Shown here: positions 33,076 through 42,104 of the stretch, one piece after another | How positions within the stretch are numbered: the stretch's first letter is position 1 | Layout of the letters: the number at the start of each line of letters is the position of its first letter | Source of the DNA: Ignavibacteria bacterium | Lineage (GTDB): Bacteria; Bacteroidota; Ignavibacteria; Kapaibacteriales; Kapaibacteriaceae | Assembly: GCA_013204605.1 (NCBI GenBank) | Contig: JABMNI010000060.1 | Coordinates: 25,359-89,358 of the forward strand | Length of the DNA stretch: 64,000 bases | Direction of reading: 5' to 3' | Notes under the pieces: generated by a model | Told to the model about the DNA's origin: nothing | What the model saw: the letters and a program-made list of their open reading frames with translations, nothing else | Database searches by the model: none | Made by a program: the position numbers and the translations under genes

Positions 33076-34715
33076 CGCTTAACAAATATTTTGTACAATG
33101 AATTCGACGTAGCAGATTTGATACGCACTACATAGGTTCCAGGCTCGAGAAAGTCCGGCACATTATATTGAGCAACTATCCGATCGTCGTTTAAAAGTAC
33201 CGGTAGCTGTCCCGAATCTATGCCTACTAACTGGGTGTTCAGCAGCTCAAACGCCACAACGTTACCCGGCAACTCTCCAACCACCGGAAAATTTGTCGTT
33301 TGATGTTGCGACAGTACAACCGGGTGTGGGAATGGAAATTCAGGTTGAGTTGTTTGCGAACCTGTTACACCATAACAAACCTCCGTTGGACTTATCCCTA
33401 CGCCCCAAGCAGTTCCCGCAATCGGGAGGTCACTCCCTAAAGGGTTTGCCGTTGTAACAACCGTAAACGTCAGTCTAGAAAGACTTTCAGAGTTGATGAA
33501 TGCATTTATGTCTGGCCAAGTAATTGTTGTTACAACGCTCTTAGGCAACGCGGAACTGTGCGATGGAATTGAGTACCGAAAGGCTCTCACCTCGAACGGA
33601 AGAATGTCACCCACGGCAAGCATTGAAGGGGGCTTAGCCTGTTCGTCCACAGCAAGACGTAACTCTGGGAGTAGCTCTGCATTTCGAAGATAATTGTTGT
33701 TCATCCCACGCGAACCGGTATAATATAGGGTGGACATTGACTTGCAAAACACATCGGCTAAATCTCTACCTAAAACAGAATTGCACGCTTGAACAAGTGC
33801 CTCAAATGGTCGAGTATTTTTTTTAATATTGTCCCACACTTCAGTCAAGACGCGTTGATTATCTCCCGAACACAAAACATTGCCAAACCAACTCCAAACG
33901 TACCCTGTGCTGGATTGCGAGCCACTCATAGGCCATAGGGAGGGTCTGACAAGCAGTTCTCTTACATAAATGTGCCAATCGTTCACGTTTGGCCAAAGTC
34001 TCTGCTCGTAATACGTGGATGTAAACTCGTACATCATTAGTTGCGTGAGCGCAATGCCGTAGCTACCTATTTGGACAACGTGATGATACTCGTGACTGCA
34101 TGTAATTCTTAGCGCGTCGATCCCATTAGTTTCAAAAACCTTGGTACCAGAACTATTAACATCGTTCACTGAAAAATCATTATCAATTTGTATCCAGGTT
34201 GTGTAGCGTTCCGGTGGGCCAGCAGAAATTAAATTCTCTGGTACGGTTTCGCCATAAAGTCCAAAACCGTTTTGTCCGGCCTTACTGAGATCTAGTAAAT
34301 ACACGTCAACGGCTGGAGAGCCCCCTTCCATACCATCGGTTGGCGGAACTGCGTAGTTAAACGAGTCCAAATACATGGTGCGCGAGTATATAAGGGCAGC
34401 CATGCATTCTTCAACGTAATCGGGAATGCCGGAAGCACTTACGTCATCAAGAGGTATAGCGTTTTCGCCCGACGTAGCGTAGTGTACTCTGAATAGACTG
34501 TTGGGGTCATCGTACTGCAATGGCAGGTTAGGGCGCGTTCGGTCACCTAAAATTCCGTTACGAATACTAGCAATTTGATCTGAGAATTGAGTGCTGCCGA
34601 GATTGCATTTGTTCTTAAAATGCGGTGCGTCGGAAGCTGTCGTAGTGTCGACTAAAAGAAAGGTGTAGCCAAAAAAAACGAAAAGTAGTGTCCAGTAAAT
34701 GCGATGGAACCGCAC
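33072..34715 (-). CDS. Secreted MXAN_6640-type putative metalloprotease
   Basis: 547 residues from a GTG start, with an N-terminal hydrophobic signal and cleavage near TTA|SDAP. The zinc motif HEYHH (H208, E209, H212) sits in CSHEYHHVVQ, followed by a YEFTSTYYEQRLWPNVNDW segment as in MXAN_6640-family proteins of myxobacteria and FCB bacteria. The final 70 residues (DFLEPGTYVVRIKS... YKIFVKR) resemble the last strands of a T9SS sorting domain. It is likely an extracellular peptidase. It lies 4 nt downstream of the small secreted-protein gene and overlaps the ABC ATPase gene. Confidence 0.82.
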   Translation of the reverse strand: MRFHRIYWTLLFVFFGYTFLLVDTTTASDAPHFKNKCNLGSTQFSDQIASIRNGILGDRTRPNLPLQYDDPNSLFRVHYATSGENAIPLDDVSASGIPDYVEECMAALIYSRTMYLDSFNYAVPPTDGMEGGSPAVDVYLLDLSKAGQNGFGLYGETVPENLISAGPPERYTTWIQIDNDFSVNDVNSSGTKVFETNGIDALRITCSHEYHHVVQIGSYGIALTQLMMYEFTSTYYEQRLWPNVNDWHIYVRELLVRPSLWPMSGSQSSTGYVWSWFGNVLCSGDNQRVLTEVWDNIKKNTRPFEALVQACNSVLGRDLADVFCKSMSTLYYTGSRGMNNNYLRNAELLPELRLAVDEQAKPPSMLAVGDILPFEVRAFRYSIPSHSSALPKSVVTTITWPDINAFINSESLSRLTFTVVTTANPLGSDLPIAGTAWGVGISPTEVCYGVTGSQTTQPEFPFPHPVVLSQHQTTNFPVVGELPGNVVAFELLNTQLVGIDSGQLPVLLNDDRIVAQYNVPDFLEPGTYVVRIKSATSNSLYKIFVKR

Positions 34716-34719
34716 AACG

Positions 34720-35142
34720 TTATCTGAACATCTCTTTTATCATTCCCCAAGTGCGTCTAATACTACTAACGCTGTGCGTAACTCCGGAGGTGCTGGAGTA
34801 TGCAATTGATTTATCGGTGTGAACTAATTTCAGACGGTAGGTGAAATAATTTTTGGTTATCTGACCGTCTGTGCCATCTCGTTTGCCAAACGCTTCATCA
34901 TCATTGTACGTGTAGGTTTGGTTGCTCCCCTTCGCTTGAACGGTCGAGACAAAACGAAACACTTGGTCTTCGCCGGCACGTTCAACTTCGTAAAAATCCA
35001 AATCTCCTTCGGCCGAAGACTTCCATTCAAGAGTTACTGAAGTGCCCGTAGATTTCGCATTGAAAAATTGCAGCGAGGCATCCACTGCAAAAAGCGTGGA
35101 AACTGAAATCAACAATACAGATATAATGGCGAGGAATTTCAC
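34720..35142 (-). CDS. Small exported fibronectin-III-like protein
   Basis: About 140 residues from a GTG at 35142, which gives a good signal peptide (KFLAIISVLLISVSTLF, then AVDAS). An upstream TTG at 35175 would add eleven residues and is less likely. The mature part (SVTLEWKSSAEGDLDFYEVER... YFTYRLKLVH) has the tryptophan, YEVER and Y-x-L/Y-R-L pattern of a single fibronectin type III-like domain. Such domains often accompany T9SS proteins. It is probably co-transcribed with the metalloprotease gene 4 nt downstream. Function unknown. Confidence 0.72.
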   Translation of the reverse strand: MKFLAIISVLLISVSTLFAVDASLQFFNAKSTGTSVTLEWKSSAEGDLDFYEVERAGEDQVFRFVSTVQAKGSNQTYTYNDDEAFGKRDGTDGQITKNYFTYRLKLVHTDKSIAYSSTSGVTHSVSSIRRTWGMIKEMFR

Positions 35143-35198
35143 AGGGCAAATATACGCATGATTTATTAGTTCCAAATTCCGAAATCTTCCACACGAAC

Positions 35199-35669
35199 CT
35201 ATTTGTCCGTTGTTTTATCCAAATTGGATTTCACGTGCGATCCGTCGCAAAATGGCTTCTTGGTGGACTGACCGCAGCGGCATAACGCCGTAACGCTGTT
35301 TCGCTCTGTAATTGTGCCATCGTGGTGTTTAATTGTCACAACTCCGGTAATCATGTAGGGTCCGCCATGGGTGACCTTTACCGTAACGTTTTTGGCCGGT
35401 ATCAGCTCTGATACCGAATTTTTCTCAGCATTTTCAGCAAGGGGCTCAGAGGTCTCGTCATTAGAATCCCCTAAAATAGTAAGTGCCCCTGATGGGCATG
35501 CTCTAACTACCTCAATCAACTCGCTGGAACTTGCATTTTCAGGCTTAATCCACGGGTTTATTCTTGGGTTAAAAACGTCCGGAAGATTACCGAAACAATT
35601 CCCGGAATGCTCACATAGGTCCGGCTTCCAAACTATTGTTACCGTGCCATTGGTGTATTGCTTTTCCAT
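35199..35669 (-). CDS. Divergent 4Fe-4S mono-cluster plus CDGSH iron-sulfur protein
   Basis: 156-residue soluble protein with two metal sites. The N-terminal Fer4_19-type domain has C19, C25 and C58 (DLCEHSGNC and RACPSGAL). The C-terminal CDGSH domain has C130-x-C132-x8-C141-DGS-H145, the ligands of a [2Fe-2S] cluster. An acidic linker joins them. This fusion is known in Bacteroidota and other phyla and is assumed to act in redox or cluster transfer; the partner is unknown. It stands alone 23 nt upstream of the next gene on the same strand. Confidence 0.9.
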   Translation of the reverse strand: MEKQYTNGTVTIVWKPDLCEHSGNCFGNLPDVFNPRINPWIKPENASSSELIEVVRACPSGALTILGDSNDETSEPLAENAEKNSVSELIPAKNVTVKVTHGGPYMITGVVTIKHHDGTITERNSVTALCRCGQSTKKPFCDGSHVKSNLDKTTDK

Positions 35670-35802
35670 ACTACTCAGTTAAGCCTCAGTTAGAAAATCT
35701 AGCTATAAACTTCTCGCATCCGACAGCAAATTATCGAAAATTACCTTCATCCATTAGCATGCCAGCAAAATTCACGTATAACCATTTCGTTAAATTGCGA
35801 CG

Positions 35803-36243
35803 TTGAAAAGAATCACGATCATATTTTATTGTCTATTAGGGCTTACGTACGCCGTTGCCACAACGGGAATGCCCATTATTTTGGAACTATGCTGCGGCAC
35901 CGCAGTAGAGCATAGCAATGCAAGCAGGCACGGCGGTAAGGGGGCTTGTTGTGGGGAGGAGTCGGACCAAGAGGCATCCCCAAACACAGATCCAAGTGCG
36001 GCAAACACAGATCCATGTGGGGAATCAACCGATTGTCATCAGATTAAAATCGACGTGAAACGTGTCTCAAATTCCGGGCTAATGGCTGCAAAGCCCCTTC
36101 TCAATAGATTATCAGTAATAATTGCGTTACTAGCGTCGACACCACCTGCTGAGCGACTCTTCTCGTTGTGGGTTGACCGTGAAATTGCGCTTACTTCGTA
36201 CAGCCCACCAATATATACGAAGAACTGTGTGTATTTGATCTAG
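35803..36243 (+). CDS. Cys-rich exported protein (HYC_CC_PP-like) next to a TonB receptor
   Basis: 146 residues from a TTG start that yields a signal peptide (KRITIIFYCLLGLTYAVA). The mature part has cysteine pairs in ELCCGTAVEHSN and GACCGEES, then two more cysteines in a Pro/Asp/Ser-rich linker (DPCGESTDC). The C-terminal 60 residues are hydrophobic/basic. Small proteins with CC pairs next to metal-type TonB receptors are a recognised Bacteroidota pattern (HYC_CC_PP family). Metal binding or capture in the periplasm is inferred from the cysteines and the neighbour. The match to that family was judged by eye. Confidence 0.65.
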   Translation: MKRITIIFYCLLGLTYAVATTGMPIILELCCGTAVEHSNASRHGGKGACCGEESDQEASPNTDPSAANTDPCGESTDCHQIKIDVKRVSNSGLMAAKPLLNRLSVIIALLASTPPAERLFSLWVDREIALTSYSPPIYTKNCVYLI

Positions 36244-36268
36244 AATTCCATTGTCTGTTTTGTTGACC

Positions 36269-36282
36269 TCCGCTAGGGCGGA
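36269..36282 (+). promoter_or_regulatory. Leader hairpin before the TonB receptor gene
   Basis: TCCGC (36269-36273) pairs with GCGGA (36278-36282) around TAGG; ACGATTTC follows. It resembles the hairpin at 30724 in sequence, loop and distance to the start codon (about 32 nt). Could be a dispersed palindromic element or a leader structure. Confidence 0.4.
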
Positions 36283-36314
36283 CGATTTCATTTCATAACA
36301 AGGAATTTTACCTC

Positions 36315-38549
36315 ATGTCTATTCGAATTCTAAGCGTTTCAGTACTTACACTATTCTCATTTGCATTTCATTGCTCCCACGTGATGGCTCAAGGTCAAGG
36401 CGGGAAGACGGCGAAGGCTGTTACCGGTGTTGTTTTAGGTAGCAATCCTGATGGCAAGACGGAACCTCTTCCTGGCGCTACTGTTACATGGCGCGGCACA
36501 CAGGTGGGGGTGTACACCAATAACTTGGGTGGATTTACTATCAACCGAGTTGAGGGCGCCGATACGTTGGAGATTAGATACGTGGCGTATGAAACGACCG
36601 TGATGATAGGTCCTGCGGATTCCATTTCTGTGACACTTGTCCCGCTCACCACTTCCGAAGTACAAGTCACCGCCGAGCAACCAACAATTACCACGGCCGT
36701 TCAAAAAACAGAACGAATTAGTTCTCGTGATTTGTCAAAGTCGGCCTGCTGCTCGCTTGCAGAGTCGTTTGAAAAGAGTCCAACGGTGGAGGTTTCGTTT
36801 TCCGATGCGGTTAGCGGGGCCCGGCAAATTCAGCTGTTGGGTTTGAGCGGACATTACACGCAGTTCATGATCGATGCCGTGCCACTTGTCAGATCAGTAG
36901 AGTTGCCTTTCGGTTTGGATCACATTCCCGGTCCGTTCATGGAGTCGGTTTCTATCTCAAAAGGGGCGTCATCGGTTACCAACGGCTACGATGGTATGAC
37001 GGGTCAGATAAACATCCGGTACAAGGATCCGTGGGCGGCTCCGCGGCTGCATGTGAACGCGTACGGTAACACAATGCAGCGTGCCGAGCTGAATTTGGTT
37101 TCGGGTCAAAGGTTGAGTTCGGAGTTAGCCACTGAAACCATGGTGCACGGAAGAATCTTACAGAACGAAATCGACAACAACGGAGATGGATTTCAGGACA
37201 TTCCAATGTTTAAGCAGTTGAATCTTGTTCATTCTTGGATGTATGCCGATGATAACTACGAGGTTCACGTTTTTGGACGGGGGATACTGGATAATTATTC
37301 GTCGGGTCAGTTGACAGGCTCACTTGATTCAAATGGCCAGAGAGTGGACCCGTATCGGATTTCGACCGATATTGGTAGACTCGATGGGTATGTAAAACTT
37401 GGCTTGTTAAATCCGTTTCCAGATATGGAGGGAAGCGGTATCTCGTTAGTATTTGGCGGAGCCATGCACAATCAGTTCTCTGCTTTTGGTGAACGGCGGG
37501 CGGACTCGCGTCAGAGAACACTGCAAGTGCGCGGTGTTGCTGCACTTCCGTTCAGTGATGATTTTAAATTGGTAACGGGCTTCTCATATCTCTACGACAA
37601 CGTTGTAGAATCATTGGAATCGAATAATTTCAAACGAACCGAAAACGTACCGGGCGTGTATGCCGAAGCAACACTAAGCCCCCTAACCGATATCACTGTT
37701 GTGGCGGGAATACGCAGTGATTGGCACAACCTATACGGCACGTTTGTAAGTCCACGCGTACATGCAAAGTGGTCGATAAGCCCCTTCTCAACACTTAGAG
37801 CCTCGGTTGGCAAGGGTTACCGAGTGCCTACTGTTATTTCGGAAAATATCTCCGCTTATATCAATTCAAGGAGCTTGAATTTCGACGCTGCATTCCGGCC
37901 AGAAGAATCTTGGAATTATGGTTTCTCTTTGACGACGGCGGCAGAGATAGCAAGCAGAGTTCTGACATTTGATGTTGAATTGTATCAGACAAATTTTAAC
38001 AATCAAGTTATCATCGACTTCGATAGGTCTGCTCGTGAGTTATGGGTCACAAACTTGAATGGGAAAAGCATTGCTACACATGCCATGGTGCAGGCGCTAT
38101 TTTCTCCTATTCCCCGGCTGGATTTGGTTGCTGCGTACAGATGGGTGGATGTTCAAGCACCATTCAACAATCAAATGATGCAAAAGCCAATGATTAGCAG
38201 AACTCGAATGCTATTCACGGCAAGTTATACCACGGTAGAAAACGATTGGCAATTTGATGTAACCGTTTCAAGAAACGGGGCGGGCAGGTTGCCTTCGACG
38301 GCGGAAAATGCCGAGCCGTATGTGCGGCCATCAGAATTTCCCGCATTCTGGCGTCTGAACTCACAAGTCACAAAGAAATTCAAAGATCTCGACGTGTACT
38401 TCGGAGCCGAGAACTTGACGAATTTTATTCAGAGCAACCCAATAGTTGCCGCAGCACAACCTTTCTCGCCATACTTTGATGCATCGATGACGTGGGGATC
38501 ACTCGACCCACGGATGTTTTATTTAGGCGTACGGTACACGATCAACTAA
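36315..38549 (+). CDS. TonB-dependent receptor, probably for a metal or metal complex
   Basis: 744-residue outer-membrane receptor with signal ending VMA|QGQG. Residues 30-120 form a carboxypeptidase-like regulatory domain (VTGVVLGSNPDGKTEPLPGATV). The plug domain carries LLGLSGHYTQFMIDAVPL and ISKGASSVTNGYDGMTGQIN. A 22-strand-type barrel follows, ending in LDPRMFYLGVRYTIN with the terminal aromatic region. Two adjacent cysteines in the plug (SACCSLAESFE) are shared with receptors found next to small Cys-rich proteins, and such a gene lies 71 nt upstream. Substrate is therefore guessed to be copper, zinc or another metal. Confidence 0.88.
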   Translation: MSIRILSVSVLTLFSFAFHCSHVMAQGQGGKTAKAVTGVVLGSNPDGKTEPLPGATVTWRGTQVGVYTNNLGGFTINRVEGADTLEIRYVAYETTVMIGPADSISVTLVPLTTSEVQVTAEQPTITTAVQKTERISSRDLSKSACCSLAESFEKSPTVEVSFSDAVSGARQIQLLGLSGHYTQFMIDAVPLVRSVELPFGLDHIPGPFMESVSISKGASSVTNGYDGMTGQINIRYKDPWAAPRLHVNAYGNTMQRAELNLVSGQRLSSELATETMVHGRILQNEIDNNGDGFQDIPMFKQLNLVHSWMYADDNYEVHVFGRGILDNYSSGQLTGSLDSNGQRVDPYRISTDIGRLDGYVKLGLLNPFPDMEGSGISLVFGGAMHNQFSAFGERRADSRQRTLQVRGVAALPFSDDFKLVTGFSYLYDNVVESLESNNFKRTENVPGVYAEATLSPLTDITVVAGIRSDWHNLYGTFVSPRVHAKWSISPFSTLRASVGKGYRVPTVISENISAYINSRSLNFDAAFRPEESWNYGFSLTTAAEIASRVLTFDVELYQTNFNNQVIIDFDRSARELWVTNLNGKSIATHAMVQALFSPIPRLDLVAAYRWVDVQAPFNNQMMQKPMISRTRMLFTASYTTVENDWQFDVTVSRNGAGRLPSTAENAEPYVRPSEFPAFWRLNSQVTKKFKDLDVYFGAENLTNFIQSNPIVAAAQPFSPYFDASMTWGSLDPRMFYLGVRYTIN

Positions 38550-38600
38550 ACAGCCGAACACTTTCAGTGAAATGTTTGCTACAATTCCGAATTGTTGTTT

Positions 38601-40391
38601 CTATTTATCTGACGTGTGAACTAATGGACTTGTCATGATAGGGGGCTTTGGCAGGTCTCCCTCAATTGGTCTAATCTCAACATCTTCGAACAGAAGATCG
38701 GGTGTTATAATCGAGGCAATCACGTATTGAGAGCCACCGCTCATAAAGGAAGGGCTTACACTACTTGCTAGCAGATTGTGTAAATGCTGCTGCTTTCCTA
38801 CCGCGAGAATGTCCTTAAATGTTGGTGGGGTGACTCCGGCAATCTCCACGCCACGAATTTGTTCTTCTCGTCCATCTGGAAACACTCGAAACACTTCCAA
38901 CGCGCCCAATTTATTTTCACCGCGCATTTGAATCATTCCCGACGCAGCGATTGGATACAATCCGGTTGCAAGTAAATTTTGATTCATTGCTTTTCGAACG
39001 ATGATTCCGTACTGCAAATCACGATCCTTTACAAGCTTCATCAATTTCTGCTTGAGTGCTTTATCCGTGAGTTGTTTTTTGTTGTCAGTGCATTGTACCT
39101 CAACAACGCTAAACATGGCTCCACCACCACGCTGATGACCATTGGACTGCTGCACACGCTTGGTTGGTGTTCTCGATGAAAGTAGAGTCTTTAGATACCC
39201 ATTGTCCACCAACTGCACATCCTTGGCTTGAACGGCTTCGTCATCCAATTCATAATACCCGGCTACTTCATTGCCACTGAAATAACGTTTCGATGGAGTG
39301 TCGAAAACCGAAAGGAATTCTGGCAGCACTCTTGCACCAATTTTATTCTGGAATGCCAAGTTGCGTTCGCCAGCTGAAAATCCACCCTCGGATAATGGCT
39401 GACGTTGAGAAACTAAATTCGGCGCAAAAACTTGTGCAATAACTTCGCCCGCTGCCTGACCCTCAAAAATCACCGGACCCGAATATGCCTCGATTGATGC
39501 GGCGTGTATTTCAGCAGAAATACTTCGGGCAAGATCTTTAACAGCATGAAGTAAGGAGTCGGCGCTCGGCAATTTCGAAGGCGATATTCCGTACGCAGCA
39601 TATGTGTTGAAGGCCGGCATACCGTCATCTGCCTGTGCAATGGCTACCACCTCTATGCCGGTAAAACACTCAATTTTCTTCGACTTTCTACCATCGGAAC
39701 TCAAATAATAAATTGTTTCGGGTACAAATTCCATTCCAACTTTCGATGCAACAACATCTGGGAAATCACGAAAAACCATGCTCAACGCATTACATGTTTC
39801 CTGCATGTTAGGTATGGAAGTTCTCAGGGTTGCATACTTCTCGTCGTAAAATTCTCCCGGTGGTATCGGCTTGAAATCCCACGTGGGATCTGTGCGGGCA
39901 CGATTCATCACTGCCGATTTTTTCTTCGCGAACAACTCAACAGATTGTTTATAACAAGCATCTGTAGCTAACCATAGTTCTCTACGCAACATGTTGTATG
40001 ACAATTCAATTGGCAGTCGCCTGTTCTTGAATCCCTCCTCATCATCACTCGATCCAAAAAAACCTAAACTCACATCAAAAAAGTTTGTGTTGTCGAATTT
40101 AGGTTCACCAACTCGAACCTTCACCGTTAACGATGCCGATTCCGATGTGTCAACATCTTGAGTGATGCCCAGCACTGAGTGAGTTCCAATTCTGTTTCGG
40201 CGAGTTAAAATATACTCTATGTGATACGGACGCTCCAAGTCTCCCAGCTTCAGCTCACTCAATGATCGGTTCATTTCATCGTTGAGTGCGCGAAATATCA
40301 TGGCGTCGAAATCTTCAGCCGCATTCATTTGAAGGGGGCTTACCAGGCACACCCATGCTGTCATCAATAGTACAGTGACGTTCATTTTCAT
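38601..40391 (-). CDS. Exported TldE/PmbA-like protein lacking the metal motif
   Basis: 596 residues with signal peptide (TVLLMTAWVCLVSPLQ... NAAEDF). It is paralogous along its whole length to the upstream TldD-type protein; blocks such as YSGPVIFEGQAAGEV and SNGHQRGGGAMFS align with YSGPAILSGRSAGVF and SNGHGRRQAGFKC. Where the partner has HEIFGHRAEGH, this protein reads IAQVFAPNLVS, so the zinc ligands are gone, as in TldE of the TldD/TldE peptidase. The ATG overlaps the partner's stop (ATGA), pointing to a one-to-one complex. Unlike cytosolic E. coli TldE, this form is exported. Confidence 0.85.
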   Translation of the reverse strand: MKMNVTVLLMTAWVCLVSPLQMNAAEDFDAMIFRALNDEMNRSLSELKLGDLERPYHIEYILTRRNRIGTHSVLGITQDVDTSESASLTVKVRVGEPKFDNTNFFDVSLGFFGSSDDEEGFKNRRLPIELSYNMLRRELWLATDACYKQSVELFAKKKSAVMNRARTDPTWDFKPIPPGEFYDEKYATLRTSIPNMQETCNALSMVFRDFPDVVASKVGMEFVPETIYYLSSDGRKSKKIECFTGIEVVAIAQADDGMPAFNTYAAYGISPSKLPSADSLLHAVKDLARSISAEIHAASIEAYSGPVIFEGQAAGEVIAQVFAPNLVSQRQPLSEGGFSAGERNLAFQNKIGARVLPEFLSVFDTPSKRYFSGNEVAGYYELDDEAVQAKDVQLVDNGYLKTLLSSRTPTKRVQQSNGHQRGGGAMFSVVEVQCTDNKKQLTDKALKQKLMKLVKDRDLQYGIIVRKAMNQNLLATGLYPIAASGMIQMRGENKLGALEVFRVFPDGREEQIRGVEIAGVTPPTFKDILAVGKQQHLHNLLASSVSPSFMSGGSQYVIASIITPDLLFEDVEIRPIEGDLPKPPIMTSPLVHTSDK

Positions 40392-42103
40392 TTTGCACCT
40401 CCATCAGTTTCAATCGACGGATTGCTGAGGATGGGCAATTTTGCCTGCGACTTCTGTTTCTTTTGAACTTCAATTGTGCTTACCAATAAACTAGGTGAAC
40501 TAGCGCTCACCGGCACTCCGCCAGATTCGGCACCACATACTCCATTGAATATCCCCATGTCATCGGCAGCTGCTGTAATGTTATTGAATGTGGTTAATGG
40601 GGTGCCAATCAAATCCACACCACGCACCAATTCATTGGGTCTGCCATCTGCAAAAATCTTATATACTACCAACGGCAAAACATTAAAAGCGTTTGGAACA
40701 GTCCTACCTGTAAACGTAAAGCCCCCTTGAATGTCTTCGAAGAGTAAACCAAATTCTTTGCCTTGCTTTTTGCACTCTCTTCGAAGGGATGCAACAAGCG
40801 AATCGTAAGGAATAGTTTTGGATGCTTCCACAATTAAATTTGATTGTCGCGAAACACACTTGAATCCGGCTTGACGCCTGCCGTGACCGTTGGAAACGGG
40901 AAAGTATTCAATTGGTGAACGTGATTGGAGAAAGTTTTTGAATACTCCGTTCTCAACTGCAACAACTTTCTGACCCGGTACGCCTTCGTCATCAAACTTA
41001 TAGGCACCAACAATATCCTCGCCGCGTAACTCCGAAACAGTTGGATCGAACACCACGCTAATAAAATCGGGCAGAATCGATTTCCCTAAGAATGCCTTAA
41101 AAGTTTGGCTAGAGTTGGCATCCTTCTGTCTATGACCCTCCGCACGATGTCCAAAGATTTCATGAAAAAACACCCCCGCACTTCTTCCAGAAAGAATTGC
41201 AGGTCCGCTGTATGTTTCCATTAGCGGAGCAACTCGCAGCTTTTCCGAAAGTGCAATCATGTCGTTAGCATCGGCGATGAGTTTTCCGATTGTAGGAAGT
41301 CGGCTTTCCGAATACGCAGAGTAACTGTTGTATAATGGCAGGCTCATTCCATCGGCAGACTTGGTTTTGCAAATGATGAACAGTTTAACAATTGGCTCGC
41401 TCGACTGAATAATCGTGCCTTCGGAGTTCACAAAGTACTTAGTGATGTACTCCGCATGAAAAGTGGCCTCGGCCGTATAAATGTGTGGACTGTTTTTGAA
41501 CATCCCGGAAAGTAGTTTTACTCTTTCGCGCCAAGCAACGGTATCAAATTGAAATGGGGCAGGATCTTGGATAAAGCGGTGGGGTTTTTCGTGCGATAAA
41601 TCTGCCGACGTGTCTTCTTCACGAACCTTTACTTGGCGATTTGTAAGTACTTTGCCCAGTCGTTCCGACGCCGACTTATACGCCTTATCTGTTGAATTCC
41701 AGATAATGGTTCTTAGCGCACGCTGGTCGTTACCTATGGGCATTAAAACCCCGCGAGTGCCTTGGCCCATCTCGAATGCTACTCCACGAATGGCTCTTGT
41801 GTTGTCCATCTCATAGCTTCCAACGCGAAGATCAACATCTAGAATACGACGGTCCGAAACATTCTGCGTAAGCAAGTCTCCAAACGATGCCGCAATGTAC
41901 GTTGAACGCACATCGTGCACGCCATACGAAAGGTAGTACGGAGGAGTGGGCAGTTTTCCTAACTCTATCATCGACCTTTGAAGTTCGGACTGCATGGCCT
42001 GAAGTACTGGAAGTTCTTTCCCGTTTTGAGAGTACACTGAATTGCTGTTGAAGAAAAACAACAATAGCAGGGCAGGTGACAACCGCACAAAAAAAGAATG
42101 CAT
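40388..42103 (-). CDS. Exported TldD-family metallopeptidase
   Basis: 571 residues. The ATG at 42103, 1 nt after the gpmA stop, opens a signal peptide (FFVRLSPALLLLFFF... VYS|QNGK); an earlier start at 42130 lies inside gpmA. The zinc-binding motif HEIFGHRAEGH is intact, preceded by SGRSAGVFF. TldD-TldE complexes degrade unfolded or short peptides and mature some ribosomal peptides. Here both subunits carry export signals, so the substrate is probably periplasmic or extracellular. Association with phosphoglycerate mutase upstream looks coincidental. Confidence 0.88.
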   Translation of the reverse strand: MHSFFVRLSPALLLLFFFNSNSVYSQNGKELPVLQAMQSELQRSMIELGKLPTPPYYLSYGVHDVRSTYIAASFGDLLTQNVSDRRILDVDLRVGSYEMDNTRAIRGVAFEMGQGTRGVLMPIGNDQRALRTIIWNSTDKAYKSASERLGKVLTNRQVKVREEDTSADLSHEKPHRFIQDPAPFQFDTVAWRERVKLLSGMFKNSPHIYTAEATFHAEYITKYFVNSEGTIIQSSEPIVKLFIICKTKSADGMSLPLYNSYSAYSESRLPTIGKLIADANDMIALSEKLRVAPLMETYSGPAILSGRSAGVFFHEIFGHRAEGHRQKDANSSQTFKAFLGKSILPDFISVVFDPTVSELRGEDIVGAYKFDDEGVPGQKVVAVENGVFKNFLQSRSPIEYFPVSNGHGRRQAGFKCVSRQSNLIVEASKTIPYDSLVASLRRECKKQGKEFGLLFEDIQGGFTFTGRTVPNAFNVLPLVVYKIFADGRPNELVRGVDLIGTPLTTFNNITAAADDMGIFNGVCGAESGGVPVSASSPSLLVSTIEVQKKQKSQAKLPILSNPSIETDGGAK

Positions 42104-42104
42104 A

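Noticed and set aside
38550..38600. Hairpin (AACA-TTTC-AGT-GAAA-TGTT type) as a terminator between convergent genes
   Set aside because: The stem is short and bulged and no T-run follows, so it is too weak to call.
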